A DNA stretch of 64,000 bases from Paracraurococcus sp042666655 (GTDB lineage: Bacteria > Pseudomonadota > Alphaproteobacteria > Acetobacterales > Acetobacteraceae). This document shows positions 34,971 to 43,753 of this stretch, in pieces. How positions within the stretch are numbered: position 1 is the stretch's first letter; every line of letters starts with the position of its first letter. A model generated the notes under the pieces. It was not told where the DNA came from and made no database searches. It saw only the letters and a list, made by a program, of their open reading frames with translations. The translations under genes and the position numbers were made by a program. The stretch covers positions 496,001 to 560,000 of the forward strand of contig NZ_JBHTDE010000002.1 of assembly GCF_042666655.1 (NCBI RefSeq). The letters run 5' to 3'.

Positions 34971-35105
34971 CAGGGCCAGGGCGGCAGTATCCTCCCTGGC
35001 CCCTCCGCTATCTCTGTGGGCTTGGCACCTGCCGCGCGGCAGGTGCCAAGCCCAGAAAAACGAAGGGTAGGGTTGGGGGGGGAAAGCATTTCCCTCCCCA
35101 ACCTT
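34971..35105. repeat. Palindromic intergenic element, copy 4
   Basis: Forward orientation. The centre, 35018–35053, is a perfect 36-base palindrome with half GGGCTTGGCACCTGCCGC. Outer hairpins are GCCAGGG...CCCTGGC on the left and GGGAAAGCATTTCCC-like on the right. It lies between the convergent RTX and TctC genes and starts 8 bases after the RTX stop. Confidence 0.9.
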
Positions 35106-35107
35106 GC

Positions 35108-36076
35108 TTACTCCACCGTGGCGCCGGAAATCCGCACCAGCTCCGCCGTCCGGCTGATCTCCGACTGCTGGAAGGTGGAGAATTCCTCCGCCGTGCTGCC
35201 GACCGCATCGTAGCCCAGCTCCGCCATGCGGTCCCGCATCGCCGGGACCCGCATCGCCGCCTGGGTCGCCTCGGACAGCCGCGCCACCGCCGGCGGCGGC
35301 GTGCCGGCCGGGGCGAAGACGCCGAGCCAGCTGGTGAAGACGAAGCCCGGCACCTGCTCGGTGATCGCCGGGACGTCCGCCAGCTGCGGGGCGCGTTCCT
35401 TCCGGGTGATGCCAAGGGCCCGGACCTGGCCGGCGCGGACCTGCTGGATGCTCTCGACCACCGGGGCGAAGATCAGGTCGACGCGGCCGGAGACGAGGTC
35501 CGCCATCGCCGGCGCGCCGCCGCGGTAATGCACCTGGGTGAAGCGCACGCCGGTCTGGTGCTCGAACAGCACCGCCGAGAAATGCTGCGAGCTGCCGAGC
35601 CCGCCGGTGCCGGCATTCAGCCCGCCCGGCTTCGCGCGGGCGAGGGCGATCAGCTCCGTCACGCTGCGCGCCGGCACGCTGGGATGCACCACCAGCAGCC
35701 CATGGCTCATCGCCACCAGGGACACCGCGGAGAAATCCTTCGCCACGTGGAAGGGCAGGGTGCGGTAGAGCGACTGGTTCACCGCATGGGTGCCCATCGA
35801 GCCCATGACCAGCGTATAGCCGTCCGGCGTGGCGCGGGCCGCGGCTTCCGTCGCCACGTTGCCGCCGGCCCCGGTGCGGTTCTCCACCACGACCTGCTGG
35901 CCGAGCGCCGGGGTGATCGCCTGCGCCACGATCCGGGCGGTGGTGTCGGTGCTGCCGCCGGCGGCGAAGCCGACCAGCATGCGGATCGGCCGGTCCGGCA
36001 TCCAGCTCTGTGCCCGAGCGGCGTGGGGCAGCAGGGGCAATCCGGCCAGGGCCGGCAGCAGGGTTCTGCGGTGCAT
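35108..36076 (-). CDS. Tripartite tricarboxylate transporter binding protein (Bug/TctC)
   Basis: A 322-residue periplasmic receptor. A signal peptide ends near AARAQ (residues 1–23). The Bug-family features follow: PIRMLVGFAAGGSTDTTARIV, VVVENRTGAGGNVATEAA, and the ligand-loop region VHYRGGAPAMADLVSGRVD. Such proteins bind carboxylates. No TctA/TctB membrane genes are beside it, so it is one of the orphan Bug proteins common in Acetobacteraceae and Burkholderiales. It is divergent from the cupin–aldolase pair, which may act on the same substrate (inference). Confidence 0.92.
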   Translation of the reverse strand: MHRRTLLPALAGLPLLPHAARAQSWMPDRPIRMLVGFAAGGSTDTTARIVAQAITPALGQQVVVENRTGAGGNVATEAAARATPDGYTLVMGSMGTHAVNQSLYRTLPFHVAKDFSAVSLVAMSHGLLVVHPSVPARSVTELIALARAKPGGLNAGTGGLGSSQHFSAVLFEHQTGVRFTQVHYRGGAPAMADLVSGRVDLIFAPVVESIQQVRAGQVRALGITRKERAPQLADVPAITEQVPGFVFTSWLGVFAPAGTPPPAVARLSEATQAAMRVPAMRDRMAELGYDAVGSTAEEFSTFQQSEISRTAELVRISGATVE

Positions 36077-36204
36077 GTCGTCTCCTCCGGGCCGGGTCTT
36101 GTTGCCCCGCCTGGCTGCAGCCTAGCGGAGTCGCGCAACGGATTTCGCCCCTTGTCGTGCGGCCGCGGCGCCCGGATGCTGGCCCGGCCACGGGAGGGAT
36201 GAGC

Positions 36205-36486
36205 ATGACCGATGAAGCCGCCTTCGAGGCCGCGCTGCGGGCCGACGGGTTCGACGAGGTGCTGCGCCGCGCCGCGCCGCCCGGCCAGTCGCTGCCGGAC
36301 CACGACCATGGCTGGGATGTCCGCGGCCTGGTGCTGACCGGCCGCTTCACCGTCTCGGCCGAGGGCGAATTGCAGGATTGCGGCCCGGGCGAGGTCTTCA
36401 CCCTCGCCGCCGGCCGTCGCCATACCGAGGCCGCGGGCCCCGAGGGCGCCGAATTGCTGGTCGGCCGCCGCCACAAGGCGGGCTGA
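36205..36486 (+). CDS. Small cupin-domain protein
   Basis: A 93-residue single cupin. DHDHGWDVRGLVLTGRF gives metal motif 1 and GEVFTLAAGRRHTE motif 2. The start at 36205 fits the GGAGGG ribosome site; the ATG at 36199 would be too close. The stop TGA is directly followed by the ATG of the aldolase-like gene, so the two form a tight pair. Its role is likely sugar or small-molecule binding or isomerisation linked to that enzyme. Confidence 0.78.
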   Translation: MTDEAAFEAALRADGFDEVLRRAAPPGQSLPDHDHGWDVRGLVLTGRFTVSAEGELQDCGPGEVFTLAAGRRHTEAAGPEGAELLVGRRHKAG

Positions 36487-37122
36487 ATGACCGCGGCGGC
36501 GGCGCTGATCGAGGCGGCGCGGGCGCTGGATGCGCTCGGCTTCATGCCGTCGAAATCCGGCAACCTCTCGGTCCGCACCGGGCGCGGCTACCTGATAACC
36601 CCGGCCGCGCTGCCCTATGCCGAAACCACCGCGGCCGACCTGGTCGAGGTCGACCTGGGCGGCGCGGTCCTCGCCGGGCATCGCCGGCCGTCCTCCGAAT
36701 GGCGGATGCATGCGGCGATCTATGCGGCGCGACCCGAGGCCGGGGCGGTGGTCCATACCCACAGCCCCTGCGCCACCGCACTCGCCTGCGCCCGGCAGGG
36801 GCTGCCGCCCTTCCACTACATGATCGCGGTCGGCGGCGGCGGCGACATCCGCTGCTCCGGCTACGCCACCTTCGGTACCGAGGCGCTGGCCGAGGCCTGC
36901 GTCGCGGCGCTGGAGGGGCGGCGCGCGGCGCTGCTGGCCAACCATGGCGCGGTCGCCATCGGCCGCACGCTGGCCGGCGCCCGGACCCTGGCGATGGAGG
37001 TCGAGAACCTCGCCCGGCAATACCTCGCGCTGCGTGCCGCCGGCCTCGCGCCGGTGCTGCTGGACGAAGCGGAACTGGCGGCGGTCTTCGAGCAATTCGA
37101 CGGCTACGGCCGGCTCGGCTGA
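36487..37122 (+). CDS. Class II aldolase/adducin-family protein
   Basis: A 211-residue protein of the L-fuculose-phosphate aldolase fold. Zinc ligands are the His pair in VVHTHSPCAT near residue 94 and the His in LLANHGAVAIG near residue 154; SGNLSVR near residue 25 is the substrate phosphate/backbone loop. It likely cleaves or decarboxylates a hydroxy- or sugar-phosphate substrate. It directly abuts the cupin gene and is followed by element copy 5. Confidence 0.87.
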   Translation: MTAAAALIEAARALDALGFMPSKSGNLSVRTGRGYLITPAALPYAETTAADLVEVDLGGAVLAGHRRPSSEWRMHAAIYAARPEAGAVVHTHSPCATALACARQGLPPFHYMIAVGGGGDIRCSGYATFGTEALAEACVAALEGRRAALLANHGAVAIGRTLAGARTLAMEVENLARQYLALRAAGLAPVLLDEAELAAVFEQFDGYGRLG

Positions 37123-37278
37123 AGGAAAGCCGGGGAGGAAGGATCCTCCCGTTGGAGCAGGGCGCCCAGACCTCCTCCATTTCTCCGGGTCGGTACCCGC
37201 CGCGCGGCAGGTGGCAGGCCCAGGGAAACGGAGGGTGGGGTTCGGGGAGGAAATGCCGCTTTCTCCCCGGTTTTCCTT
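37123..37278. repeat. Palindromic intergenic element, copy 5
   Basis: Forward orientation, 156 bases. It opens with AAAGCCGGGGAGG and ends CTCCCCGGTTTT. The central palindrome is decayed (GGTACCCGCCGCGCGGCAGG). It lies between two codirectional genes, the aldolase and the TPR lipoprotein, one of only two copies not between convergent genes. Confidence 0.8.
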
Positions 37279-37372
37279 CCCGCCCCGCCCACACACCGCG
37301 CCGTGTCACACTGTTGCCGGAAAGCCCAGCCTAACCGTGGCGCTGGCAAGATCCGGCTGCTAGCCTGCCTCC

Positions 37373-39076
37373 ATGCAGTTTCCCGGACCCTCGCCGCGGC
37401 TTGCCCTTCTCGCCGCCGCGCTCCTGTCCGCCTGCGCCGCGGGCGGGGCACCTGGGGACCGGGGGCCGCGCAGCGCCACCGGCATCCCCGTCACCGGCGC
37501 CTTCGGGGCCTACCTGACCGGCCGCTTCGCCGCCGCCGAGACGGACACCGGAACCGCCGCCGACGCCCTGCTGACGGCGCTGAAGGCCGACCCCGACCAG
37601 CCGGAGGTGCTCAACCGCGCCTTCCTCGCCGCCCTGCTGGACGGCCGCGCGGAGGCCCAGCGCCTGGCCCGGCGGTTGCCGGACAACCCCGCCGCCAACC
37701 TGCTGCTGGCCGGCACCGACATCCAGGCCGGCCGCTGGGACAAGGCCGACCAGCGGGTCCGCGCGCTCGGCCGCAACGGCCCGGTGCAGGTGCTGCAGCC
37801 CACCTTGCTGGCCTGGATCCAGCTCGGCCGCGGCCAGCCGGACCAGGCCATGGCGGTGCTGCGGCCGCTGGCGGACCAGAACCGGCTGCGCGCGCTGAAC
37901 GCCCTGCATGCCGCGCTGATCGCCGACATCGCCAACCGGCCGAAGGAGGCCGAGCGCTTCGCCCGCATGGCCGTGGCCGACCAGCCGCAGCCTTCCTGGC
38001 GGCTGGCGGTGCTCTCGGCCGGCATCCTGCAGCGCGCCGGCAAGCCGCAGGAGGCCCAGCGCCTGCTCGACCAGCTGCTGGCCAGCGGCGACGACGCCGC
38101 CCTGGCGGCGACCGAATCGAACCGCCGCGTGCTGCTCGCTGGCCGCGGCGTCGCCTCCCCGGCGGAGGGCTGGGCGGAGGCCTATACCGCGCTCGCCTCG
38201 GCGCTGCGGGCGCAGGGCTCGGCGGATTTCGCTTTGGTCCTGGCCCAGCTCGCGGTGCGGTTGCGGCCGGGCTTCGCCCCGGCCCTGGCGCTGACCGCCG
38301 ATGCGCTGGCCGACCAGGGGCATGACGAGCAGGCGCTGGCGACGCTGGGCCGCATCGCCGCCGACGACCCGCTCGCCCCGGTGATCGGCCTGCGCCGCGC
38401 CATGCTGCTCGACAAGCTGGACCGGACCGAGGAGGCGGTGGCGCTGCTGCGCCGCCTGGCCGAGAGCTATCCCTCGATGCCGCAGGCCTCCGCCCGGCTG
38501 GGCGACATGCTGCGCCGGCGCAACCGCTTCGCCGAGGCCGCGGTCGCCTATGACCAGGCACTGTCGCGCACCGCGGCGGGGGACCGCGACTGGGCGTTGC
38601 TGTACGCGCGCGGCATCGCCCGCGAACGCTCCGGCGACGGGGCGCGGGCGGAGGCCGACTTCCTCCGCGCGCTCGAAATCGCGCCCGAGCAGCCCTATGT
38701 CCTCAACTACCTCGGTTATACCTGGGCCGAGCAGGGCAAGAACCTCGACCGCGCGAAGGCCATGCTGCTGCGCGCGACCGAGCTCCGCCCGCAGGACGGC
38801 AACATCGCCGACAGCCTGGGCTGGGTGCTGTTCCGCCTGGGCGACCTGCCCGGCGCGGTCACCTGGCTGGAGAAGGCGGTCGAGCTGGAATCGCGCAACT
38901 CCGTCATCAACGACCATCTGGGCGACGCCTATTGGGCGATCGGCCGGCAGCGCGAGGCGCGCTTCCAATGGAGCCGCGCGGCGACCATGGAGCCGGAGCC
39001 GGAGGAGCTGGTGAAGATCGCCGCCAAGCTGAAGGACGGCCTGCCCGGCTACCCCGCCAGCACCGCGCAGCGCTGA
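37373..39076 (+). CDS. TPR-repeat lipoprotein
   Basis: A 567-residue protein. The lipobox LLSAC places the lipidated Cys at about residue 21. The rest is a run of tetratricopeptide repeats, e.g. EVLNRAFLAALLDGRAEAQ and the closing block YVLNYLGYTWAEQGKNLDRA and SLGWVLFRLGDLPGAVTWLE. It is probably an outer-membrane-anchored scaffold for cell-envelope assembly; the exact partner is unknown. It is followed by ispE with a one-base overlap (TGATG). Confidence 0.88.
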   Translation: MQFPGPSPRLALLAAALLSACAAGGAPGDRGPRSATGIPVTGAFGAYLTGRFAAAETDTGTAADALLTALKADPDQPEVLNRAFLAALLDGRAEAQRLARRLPDNPAANLLLAGTDIQAGRWDKADQRVRALGRNGPVQVLQPTLLAWIQLGRGQPDQAMAVLRPLADQNRLRALNALHAALIADIANRPKEAERFARMAVADQPQPSWRLAVLSAGILQRAGKPQEAQRLLDQLLASGDDAALAATESNRRVLLAGRGVASPAEGWAEAYTALASALRAQGSADFALVLAQLAVRLRPGFAPALALTADALADQGHDEQALATLGRIAADDPLAPVIGLRRAMLLDKLDRTEEAVALLRRLAESYPSMPQASARLGDMLRRRNRFAEAAVAYDQALSRTAAGDRDWALLYARGIARERSGDGARAEADFLRALEIAPEQPYVLNYLGYTWAEQGKNLDRAKAMLLRATELRPQDGNIADSLGWVLFRLGDLPGAVTWLEKAVELESRNSVINDHLGDAYWAIGRQREARFQWSRAATMEPEPEELVKIAAKLKDGLPGYPASTAQR

Positions 39077-39936
39077 TGCTGTCCGAGTCGGCGCCGGCCA
39101 AGGTCAACCTGTACCTGCACGTGACCGGCCGGCGGGCGGATGGCTACCATCTGCTGGACAGCCTGGCGGTCTTCGGCCCGGCGGCCGACGAACTGGCACT
39201 GGCACTGGCGCCGGCCGGGTCGCTGTCCCTCGCGCTCGACGGCCGGTTCGGCGCGGCGCTGCGGGCCGAGCCGGACAACCTGGTGCTGCGCGCCGCGCGC
39301 GCCCTGGCCGCGGCGGCCGGGGTGCCGGCGCAGGCGGCGCTGGTGCTGACCAAGCGTCTGCCGGTCGCCTCCGGCATCGGCGGCGGCTCGGCCGATGCGG
39401 CCGCGGCGCTGCGCGGGTTGGACCGGCTGTGGGGGCTGGATCTGGGGGAGGCGCGGCTGGCGGCGGTCGCCGCGCCGCTCGGCGCCGATATCCCGGTCTG
39501 CGTCGCCTCCCGCCCCGCCCGCATGGCGGGCATTGGCGAGGTGCTCTCGGCCGCCCCCGCGCTGCCGGATTGCGGCCTGCTACTGGTCAATCCCGGCGTG
39601 GCGCTGCCGACGCCGGCCGTCTTCAAGGCCCGCGCCGGCGGCTTCACCCCGCCCGCCGTGCTGCCCGCATCCTGGCCGGATGCCGCCGCCATGGCGCGGG
39701 ACCTGGCAGCGCTGCGCAACGACCTGGAGGCGCCGGCGATCGGCCTGTGCCCGGCGATCGCCGAGGTGCTGGCAGCGCTGCGCGCGCTGCCCGGCTGCCT
39801 GCTGGCACGGATGAGCGGATCGGGCGCGACCTGCTTCGGCATCTTCGCCGATGCCGCCGCGGCGCGGGCAGCGGCGGTGCTGCTGCCCGGGCACTGGTGG
39901 AACGCGGCGGGGGGGCTTTACGGCAGGGCCACCTGA
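39076..39936 (+). CDS. ispE: 4-diphosphocytidyl-2-C-methyl-D-erythritol kinase
   Basis: A 286-residue GHMP kinase of the MEP isoprenoid pathway. Signatures: ESAPAKVNLYLHVTGRRADGYH at the N-terminus, the ATP loop PVASGIGGGSADAAAAL near residue 98, and MSGSGATCFGIF near the C-terminus. It phosphorylates the 2-hydroxyl of CDP-methylerythritol. Start ATG overlaps the TPR stop by one base. tRNA-Gln follows after 26 bases. Confidence 0.94.
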   Translation: MLSESAPAKVNLYLHVTGRRADGYHLLDSLAVFGPAADELALALAPAGSLSLALDGRFGAALRAEPDNLVLRAARALAAAAGVPAQAALVLTKRLPVASGIGGGSADAAAALRGLDRLWGLDLGEARLAAVAAPLGADIPVCVASRPARMAGIGEVLSAAPALPDCGLLLVNPGVALPTPAVFKARAGGFTPPAVLPASWPDAAAMARDLAALRNDLEAPAIGLCPAIAEVLAALRALPGCLLARMSGSGATCFGIFADAAAARAAAVLLPGHWWNAAGGLYGRAT

Positions 39937-39962
39937 CCTCTATTCACCGGGCCCGCGACGGA

Positions 39963-40037
<75 letters not shown>

Positions 40038-40049
40038 ACCTTCGATCCT

Positions 40050-40271
40050 TCAGGCCGGCTTGCCGAGCCGACGGCGCCCGCCGACCCAGGCTTCCTGGGC
40101 GCTCGGGAAGGTCTGCGGCGATTGCTGCACGACGATCTGCGTGGTCTCCTCGACGATCATCCACATCCAGCGGCCGGGCGGCAGCATCTGACGCTGCACC
40201 TTGACCTCGTAGCTGCGGGGGTTGCTGGGGGCGATGGCGGGGCCGTTCTTGCCGATGACGCTGGCTGACAT
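40050..40271 (-). CDS. Hypothetical 73-residue protein
   Basis: A small basic protein, MSASVIGKNGPAIAP..., with an aromatic and beta-rich middle (GRWMWMIVEETTQIVV). No family was recognised. Amino-acid composition is protein-like and less Arg/Pro/Ala-rich than spurious frames around it. The start has no strong ribosome site, and an in-frame start exists at 40367. It converges with tRNA-Gln. Confidence 0.5.
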   Translation of the reverse strand: MSASVIGKNGPAIAPSNPRSYEVKVQRQMLPPGRWMWMIVEETTQIVVQQSPQTFPSAQEAWVGGRRRLGKPA

Positions 40272-40735
40272 TCGTCCATGGCTGCGGTTTGAGGGGAAGG
40301 AACCGGCTGCACCCTGCGGCGCGGCAGACCGAAATAGTATCACGCACATGCGAGTCTTCGAAGGCATCCTGCCAGGTTGTTGCGCGGGCGTTTGCGCTTC
40401 GGATCATATTCGACGCCTCCCGGCCGGCTTTGCCAACCGCGCATTGGCGCGAGGTCGCGCTGCAAACCCAAATGCGATGAGGAAAACATGCCTGTGCCTG
40501 CATAGTCGGGCGCCTGGCGCACTGGTCTGCCCGCGCTTCCGGGATCCCCGGCGCTGCCCGCCGCCAGGCGGCGGCGGTGGTGACGGCAGGGTGGCGCGCC
40601 CTCCCGGCGGCGGCCACCGCAACGGCGCGGCCCGCAGCGCCGCCCCCTCCGTGCCCGCTGACGCGGCCGGCATGAGCCGGACGCCGGTTTGCCTGGCCAA
40701 GGCCATGCTGCTTGGATGCGACGGTGGATGACAGG
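40272..40735. other. 464-base non-coding stretch upstream of the deaminase
   Basis: No convincing gene on either strand. The stretch begins less GC-rich than its surroundings (TAGTAT at 40335–40340, several A runs to about 40500) and then holds strongly base-pairing segments, including CCGCCGCC/GGCGGCGG near 40558–40580 and GGTGGC...GCCACC near 40588–40618. It could hold the promoter of the deaminase and a structured RNA. Confidence 0.45.
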
Positions 40736-42331
40736 ATGCCGATGACCAGCCCGCCGACCCAGCCGCGCCGGATCGAGGCGCTGGCCCTGGCCCGCGCGGC
40801 GCAGGGCCCCGACCTGGTCATCGCCGTGGTCGGCGCGGTCGGCTCCGGCACCTCCTCGGTCGCCCGGGTGCTCGGCCGGCTGCTGGCCCGCAGCGGGACG
40901 GACGCCGTCGCCATCCGCGCCCGCGACGTGCTGCAGCGCGCCGCGCCGGGCGACTGGGCCGCGGCCGGGGCGGAGCCGCCGATCCGCCGCTTCACCGCGT
41001 TGCAGGCGATCGGCAGCCGGTTGCGGCATGAGAACGACAACGCCTTCGTCGCCGCCGGCATGATCGCGCAGATCCACGCCGCCCGGGCCCGGAATTCCGG
41101 CCCGGTCGTCGCCATCTGCGACGCGCTGCGCCACCCGGCCGAGGTGCAGCTGCTCCGATCCGTCTATGGCGAGGCCTTCTGGCTGCTCGGCGTGGTCTGC
41201 GACGAGCGCACCCGGCACGCCCGGCTGATGCGGAAATACGGCTTCGCGGCCGATGACCCCGACGCTGCCCGGGCGGTGCAGGACTTCATGGGGCGGGACG
41301 AGAATGCCGGCATGGAGCACGGCCAGAAGGTGGCCGAGGCCTTCCGCTTCGCCGATTTCCACTGCGACAGCTCGGCCTCCCTGCCGCGGGCCGATGTGCC
41401 GGATACGGTGCTGGATGCCTGGCCGGTCACCGCCGACCTCGGCCGCTTCCTCGCGCTGGTGCGCAACGAGGGCGCGAAGGCGGGGCCGATGCTTCGGCCG
41501 ACCGAGGCGGAGCAGGCGATGTACCACGCCTATGCCGCGCGGCTCGGCAGCGCCTGCCTGTCGCGCCAGGTGGGCGCGGTGCTGCTGGGGCAGGACGGGC
41601 AGCTGCTGGCGACCGGCTGCAACGAGGTCCCGCGCGCCGGCGGTGGCCTGTATGGGGAGGGGACGGACGACCCGGCCGAGGTCGAGCGCGGCCGCTGCCA
41701 CGCCTATGGCGGCTTCTGCCGCAACACCGACGAGCGCAACAAGCTGGTCGACCACGTGATGGAGCTGCTGGAGGAGCAGGGGGTGGAGCTCGGCACCGGG
41801 CCGCGCCGCACGCTGCTGGCGCGCCGGCTGCGGCGCTCGCGGCTCGGCCACCTGGTGGAATTCAGCCGGTCCGTGCATGCCGAGATGGATGCGCTGATCT
41901 CGGCGGCGCGGCGTGGCGTCTCGACCACCGGCACGCGGCTGTTCGTCACCACCTTCCCCTGCCACAATTGCGCGCGGCACATCGTCGCCGCCGGGGTGGA
42001 CGAGGTGCAGTTCATCGAGCCCTACCTGAAGAGCAAGGCGCTGGCGCTGCACGACGACAGCATCACCTTGCCGCAGCCCGGCTGGGTGGCGCCGAGCGTG
42101 GCGCGCCGGCTTGGCCTGCCCGGGCCGCAGCGGGTCTGCTTCCGCCCCTATGTCGGCGCCGCGCCGCGGCTGTTCCGCCGCGCCTTCCTCAAGGACGGCG
42201 AGGTGAAGGACGGCATGACCGGCCGGCTGCTCGACACGCCAGCGGACGCCTTCGAGAACCGCCGGCCGCTGGCCGAGGGCTACCGTACGCTCGAGGCCCG
42301 TATCGCCGCGCGCTTCGCCGGAACCGGCTGA
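40736..42331 (+). CDS. avcD: P-loop/deoxycytidylate deaminase fusion, anti-phage dCTP deaminase-like
   Basis: About 531 residues. The N-terminal 260 residues are a P-loop kinase-like domain with GAVGSGTSS (Gly33 to Ser41). The C-terminal domain is a zinc deoxycytidylate deaminase: HAEMDAL gives the zinc His381 and the catalytic Glu383, and PCHNC gives Cys409 and Cys412. A second Cys/His cluster (CHAYGGFC) sits about 60 residues before. The fusion of these two domains at this length matches the AvcD-type phage-defence enzymes, which deplete dCTP/dCMP on infection, and is longer than housekeeping DCD or cytidine deaminase. Start is ATG at 40736 or 40742. In the AvcID system an RNA antitoxin lies upstream; here a 464-base non-coding stretch occupies that place. 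The gene symbol is by analogy. Confidence 0.78.
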   Translation: MPMTSPPTQPRRIEALALARAAQGPDLVIAVVGAVGSGTSSVARVLGRLLARSGTDAVAIRARDVLQRAAPGDWAAAGAEPPIRRFTALQAIGSRLRHENDNAFVAAGMIAQIHAARARNSGPVVAICDALRHPAEVQLLRSVYGEAFWLLGVVCDERTRHARLMRKYGFAADDPDAARAVQDFMGRDENAGMEHGQKVAEAFRFADFHCDSSASLPRADVPDTVLDAWPVTADLGRFLALVRNEGAKAGPMLRPTEAEQAMYHAYAARLGSACLSRQVGAVLLGQDGQLLATGCNEVPRAGGGLYGEGTDDPAEVERGRCHAYGGFCRNTDERNKLVDHVMELLEEQGVELGTGPRRTLLARRLRRSRLGHLVEFSRSVHAEMDALISAARRGVSTTGTRLFVTTFPCHNCARHIVAAGVDEVQFIEPYLKSKALALHDDSITLPQPGWVAPSVARRLGLPGPQRVCFRPYVGAAPRLFRRAFLKDGEVKDGMTGRLLDTPADAFENRRPLAEGYRTLEARIAARFAGTG

Positions 42332-42399
42332 GGCGTGGTTGGCATGGCGTGCCGCCCGTCCTAGCCTCCGCCGTCCACAAGAACGGGGAACGTCCGACC

Positions 42400-42711
42400 A
42401 TGATCCATGTACTTGCCATGATCACTGCCAAGCCCGGCATGCGGGAGCAGATCCTGGAGCATTTCCGTGCCAACATGCCGGCCGTCCATGCCGAGCAGGG
42501 CTGCATCGAATACGGCCCGGCGATCGACGCCGAGGGCATGGGCAAGATCCAGACGCCGCTCGGCGGCGACACCTTCGTGGTGATCGAGAAGTGGGAGAGC
42601 CTCGACGCGCTGAAGGCGCATGGCGCGGCGCCGCACATGGCAGCCTATGCGGCGAAGACGCGGGAGATGATCGCCAGCCGGGTGATCCATGTGCTGACGC
42701 CGGCGGGCTGA
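42400..42711 (+). CDS. Antibiotic biosynthesis monooxygenase (ABM) domain protein
   Basis: A 103-residue dimeric alpha/beta-barrel protein. The ABM pattern is MIHVLAMITAKPGMREQILE at the N-terminus, EQGCIEYGPAID, and FVVIEKWESLDALKAH. Such proteins oxidise small aromatic or quinone compounds without cofactors or act as heme-degrading or signalling relatives. The start follows GGGGAA. It is not clearly linked to the upstream deaminase (68 bases between). It ends just before element copy 6. Confidence 0.85.
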   Translation: MIHVLAMITAKPGMREQILEHFRANMPAVHAEQGCIEYGPAIDAEGMGKIQTPLGGDTFVVIEKWESLDALKAHGAAPHMAAYAAKTREMIASRVIHVLTPAG

Positions 42712-42713
42712 AC

Positions 42714-42846
42714 GAGGCCAGGGAGGAGGTATCCTCCCTGGCCCCTCCTCTATGTCTGTGAGTCGGCACCTGCCGCGCGGCAGGTGCCCACCTACGAAAA
42801 GGAAGGGTGGGGTTCGGGGAGGGAACACTTTTCCGTCCCCAGCCTT
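42714..42846. repeat. Palindromic intergenic element, copy 6
   Basis: Forward orientation. The left hairpin is GCCAGGGAGG/CCTCCCTGGC; the central palindrome at 42765–42788 has half GGCACCTGCCGC; the right hairpin is around GGGGAGGGAACACTTTTCC. It starts 2 bases after the ABM stop and runs to near the stop of the convergent esterase. Confidence 0.9.
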
Positions 42847-42853
42847 GCTTGCC

Positions 42854-43753
42854 TCACCCCGCCAGATGCTCGCGGATGAAGCTCCCCGCCTTGGCGATCG
42901 CCCTGCGCCCCGCGGCAAGCTGCGGGTGGAACAGGTGCCAGACATGGATCATGTCCGGCCAGATCTCCAAGGTCACCGCCACCTCCGCCGCGCCCGCCTT
43001 GCCGGCGAAGGCCACGCCCTCGTCCAGCAGCGTCTCGGCCGAGCCGACCTGCACCAGCAGCGGCGGCAGGCCGTGCAGGTCGCCGTATAGCGGCGAGACC
43101 AGCGGCGCCCGTGCCCCGGCCGTGCCGTGGTACATCGCGGCGATCTCCAGCAAATAGGGCTTCTGCACCATCGGGTCGGTCGCCGCCTTGCTGTCCATGC
43201 TGGCCGAGGCGCTTTCGAGATCGACCCAGGGGCTGACCAGCCAGGCGCAGCCCGGCATCGGCAGCCCCTGATCGCGCAGCGCCAGCAGGGTCGCTGCCGC
43301 CAGCCCGCCGCCGGCGCTGTCGCCGCCGATGGCGATGCGGCCGGGCGCGAAGCCGGTCTCCAGCAGGTGCCGGTACCCGGCGACGGCATCCTCCACGGCG
43401 GCGGGGAAGGGGTGCTCCGGCGCCAAGCGGTAGTCCAGCGCCAGCGTCCGCATCCCCGCCTGCCGCCCGGCCTCCGCCACCATCGGCCGGTGGCTGTCGA
43501 GCGAGCCGGCGACATAGCCGCCGCCATGCAAATAGAGCAGCACGCGCGACGGATCGGCGCCCGGTGCCTCGGTCCATTCGGCGGGCACGCCGCCGGCGCG
43601 CGTCGGTTCCACCCGGACATCGGCGGGCAGCGGATAGCTGCCGCCCAACGCGTCCAGCCTGCGCCGCCGCTCGGCGAGCTCCGCCGGACGCGGGCGGGCG
43701 GCGAGCAGGTCGCGGATCACCTGCACCTCGGGGTCGATGGGGCGTGCGGTCAT
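42854..43753 (-). CDS. Alpha/beta-hydrolase of the HSL family (esterase)
   Basis: A 299-residue esterase. LYLHGGGYVAGS is the oxyanion motif and GGDSAGGGLAAA holds the nucleophile Ser near residue 150; the acid Asp and the His lie in the C-terminal third (EIWPDMIHVWHLF). It is of the same family as the gene at 15100–16065 but with a canonical HGGG motif. It is divergent from the GMC oxidoreductase gene, with about 110 bases between. Confidence 0.9.
   Translation of the reverse strand: MTARPIDPEVQVIRDLLAARPRPAELAERRRRLDALGGSYPLPADVRVEPTRAGGVPAEWTEAPGADPSRVLLYLHGGGYVAGSLDSHRPMVAEAGRQAGMRTLALDYRLAPEHPFPAAVEDAVAGYRHLLETGFAPGRIAIGGDSAGGGLAAATLLALRDQGLPMPGCAWLVSPWVDLESASASMDSKAATDPMVQKPYLLEIAAMYHGTAGARAPLVSPLYGDLHGLPPLLVQVGSAETLLDEGVAFAGKAGAAEVAVTLEIWPDMIHVWHLFHPQLAAGRRAIAKAGSFIREHLAG

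Noticed and set aside
31805..35101. A 1098-codon open frame on the minus strand opposite the RTX gene
   Set aside because: It is a shadow of the GGxGxD-rich coding sequence: high GC and absence of stops in the complementary frame. It has no start context or recognisable domain, and runs through element copy 4.
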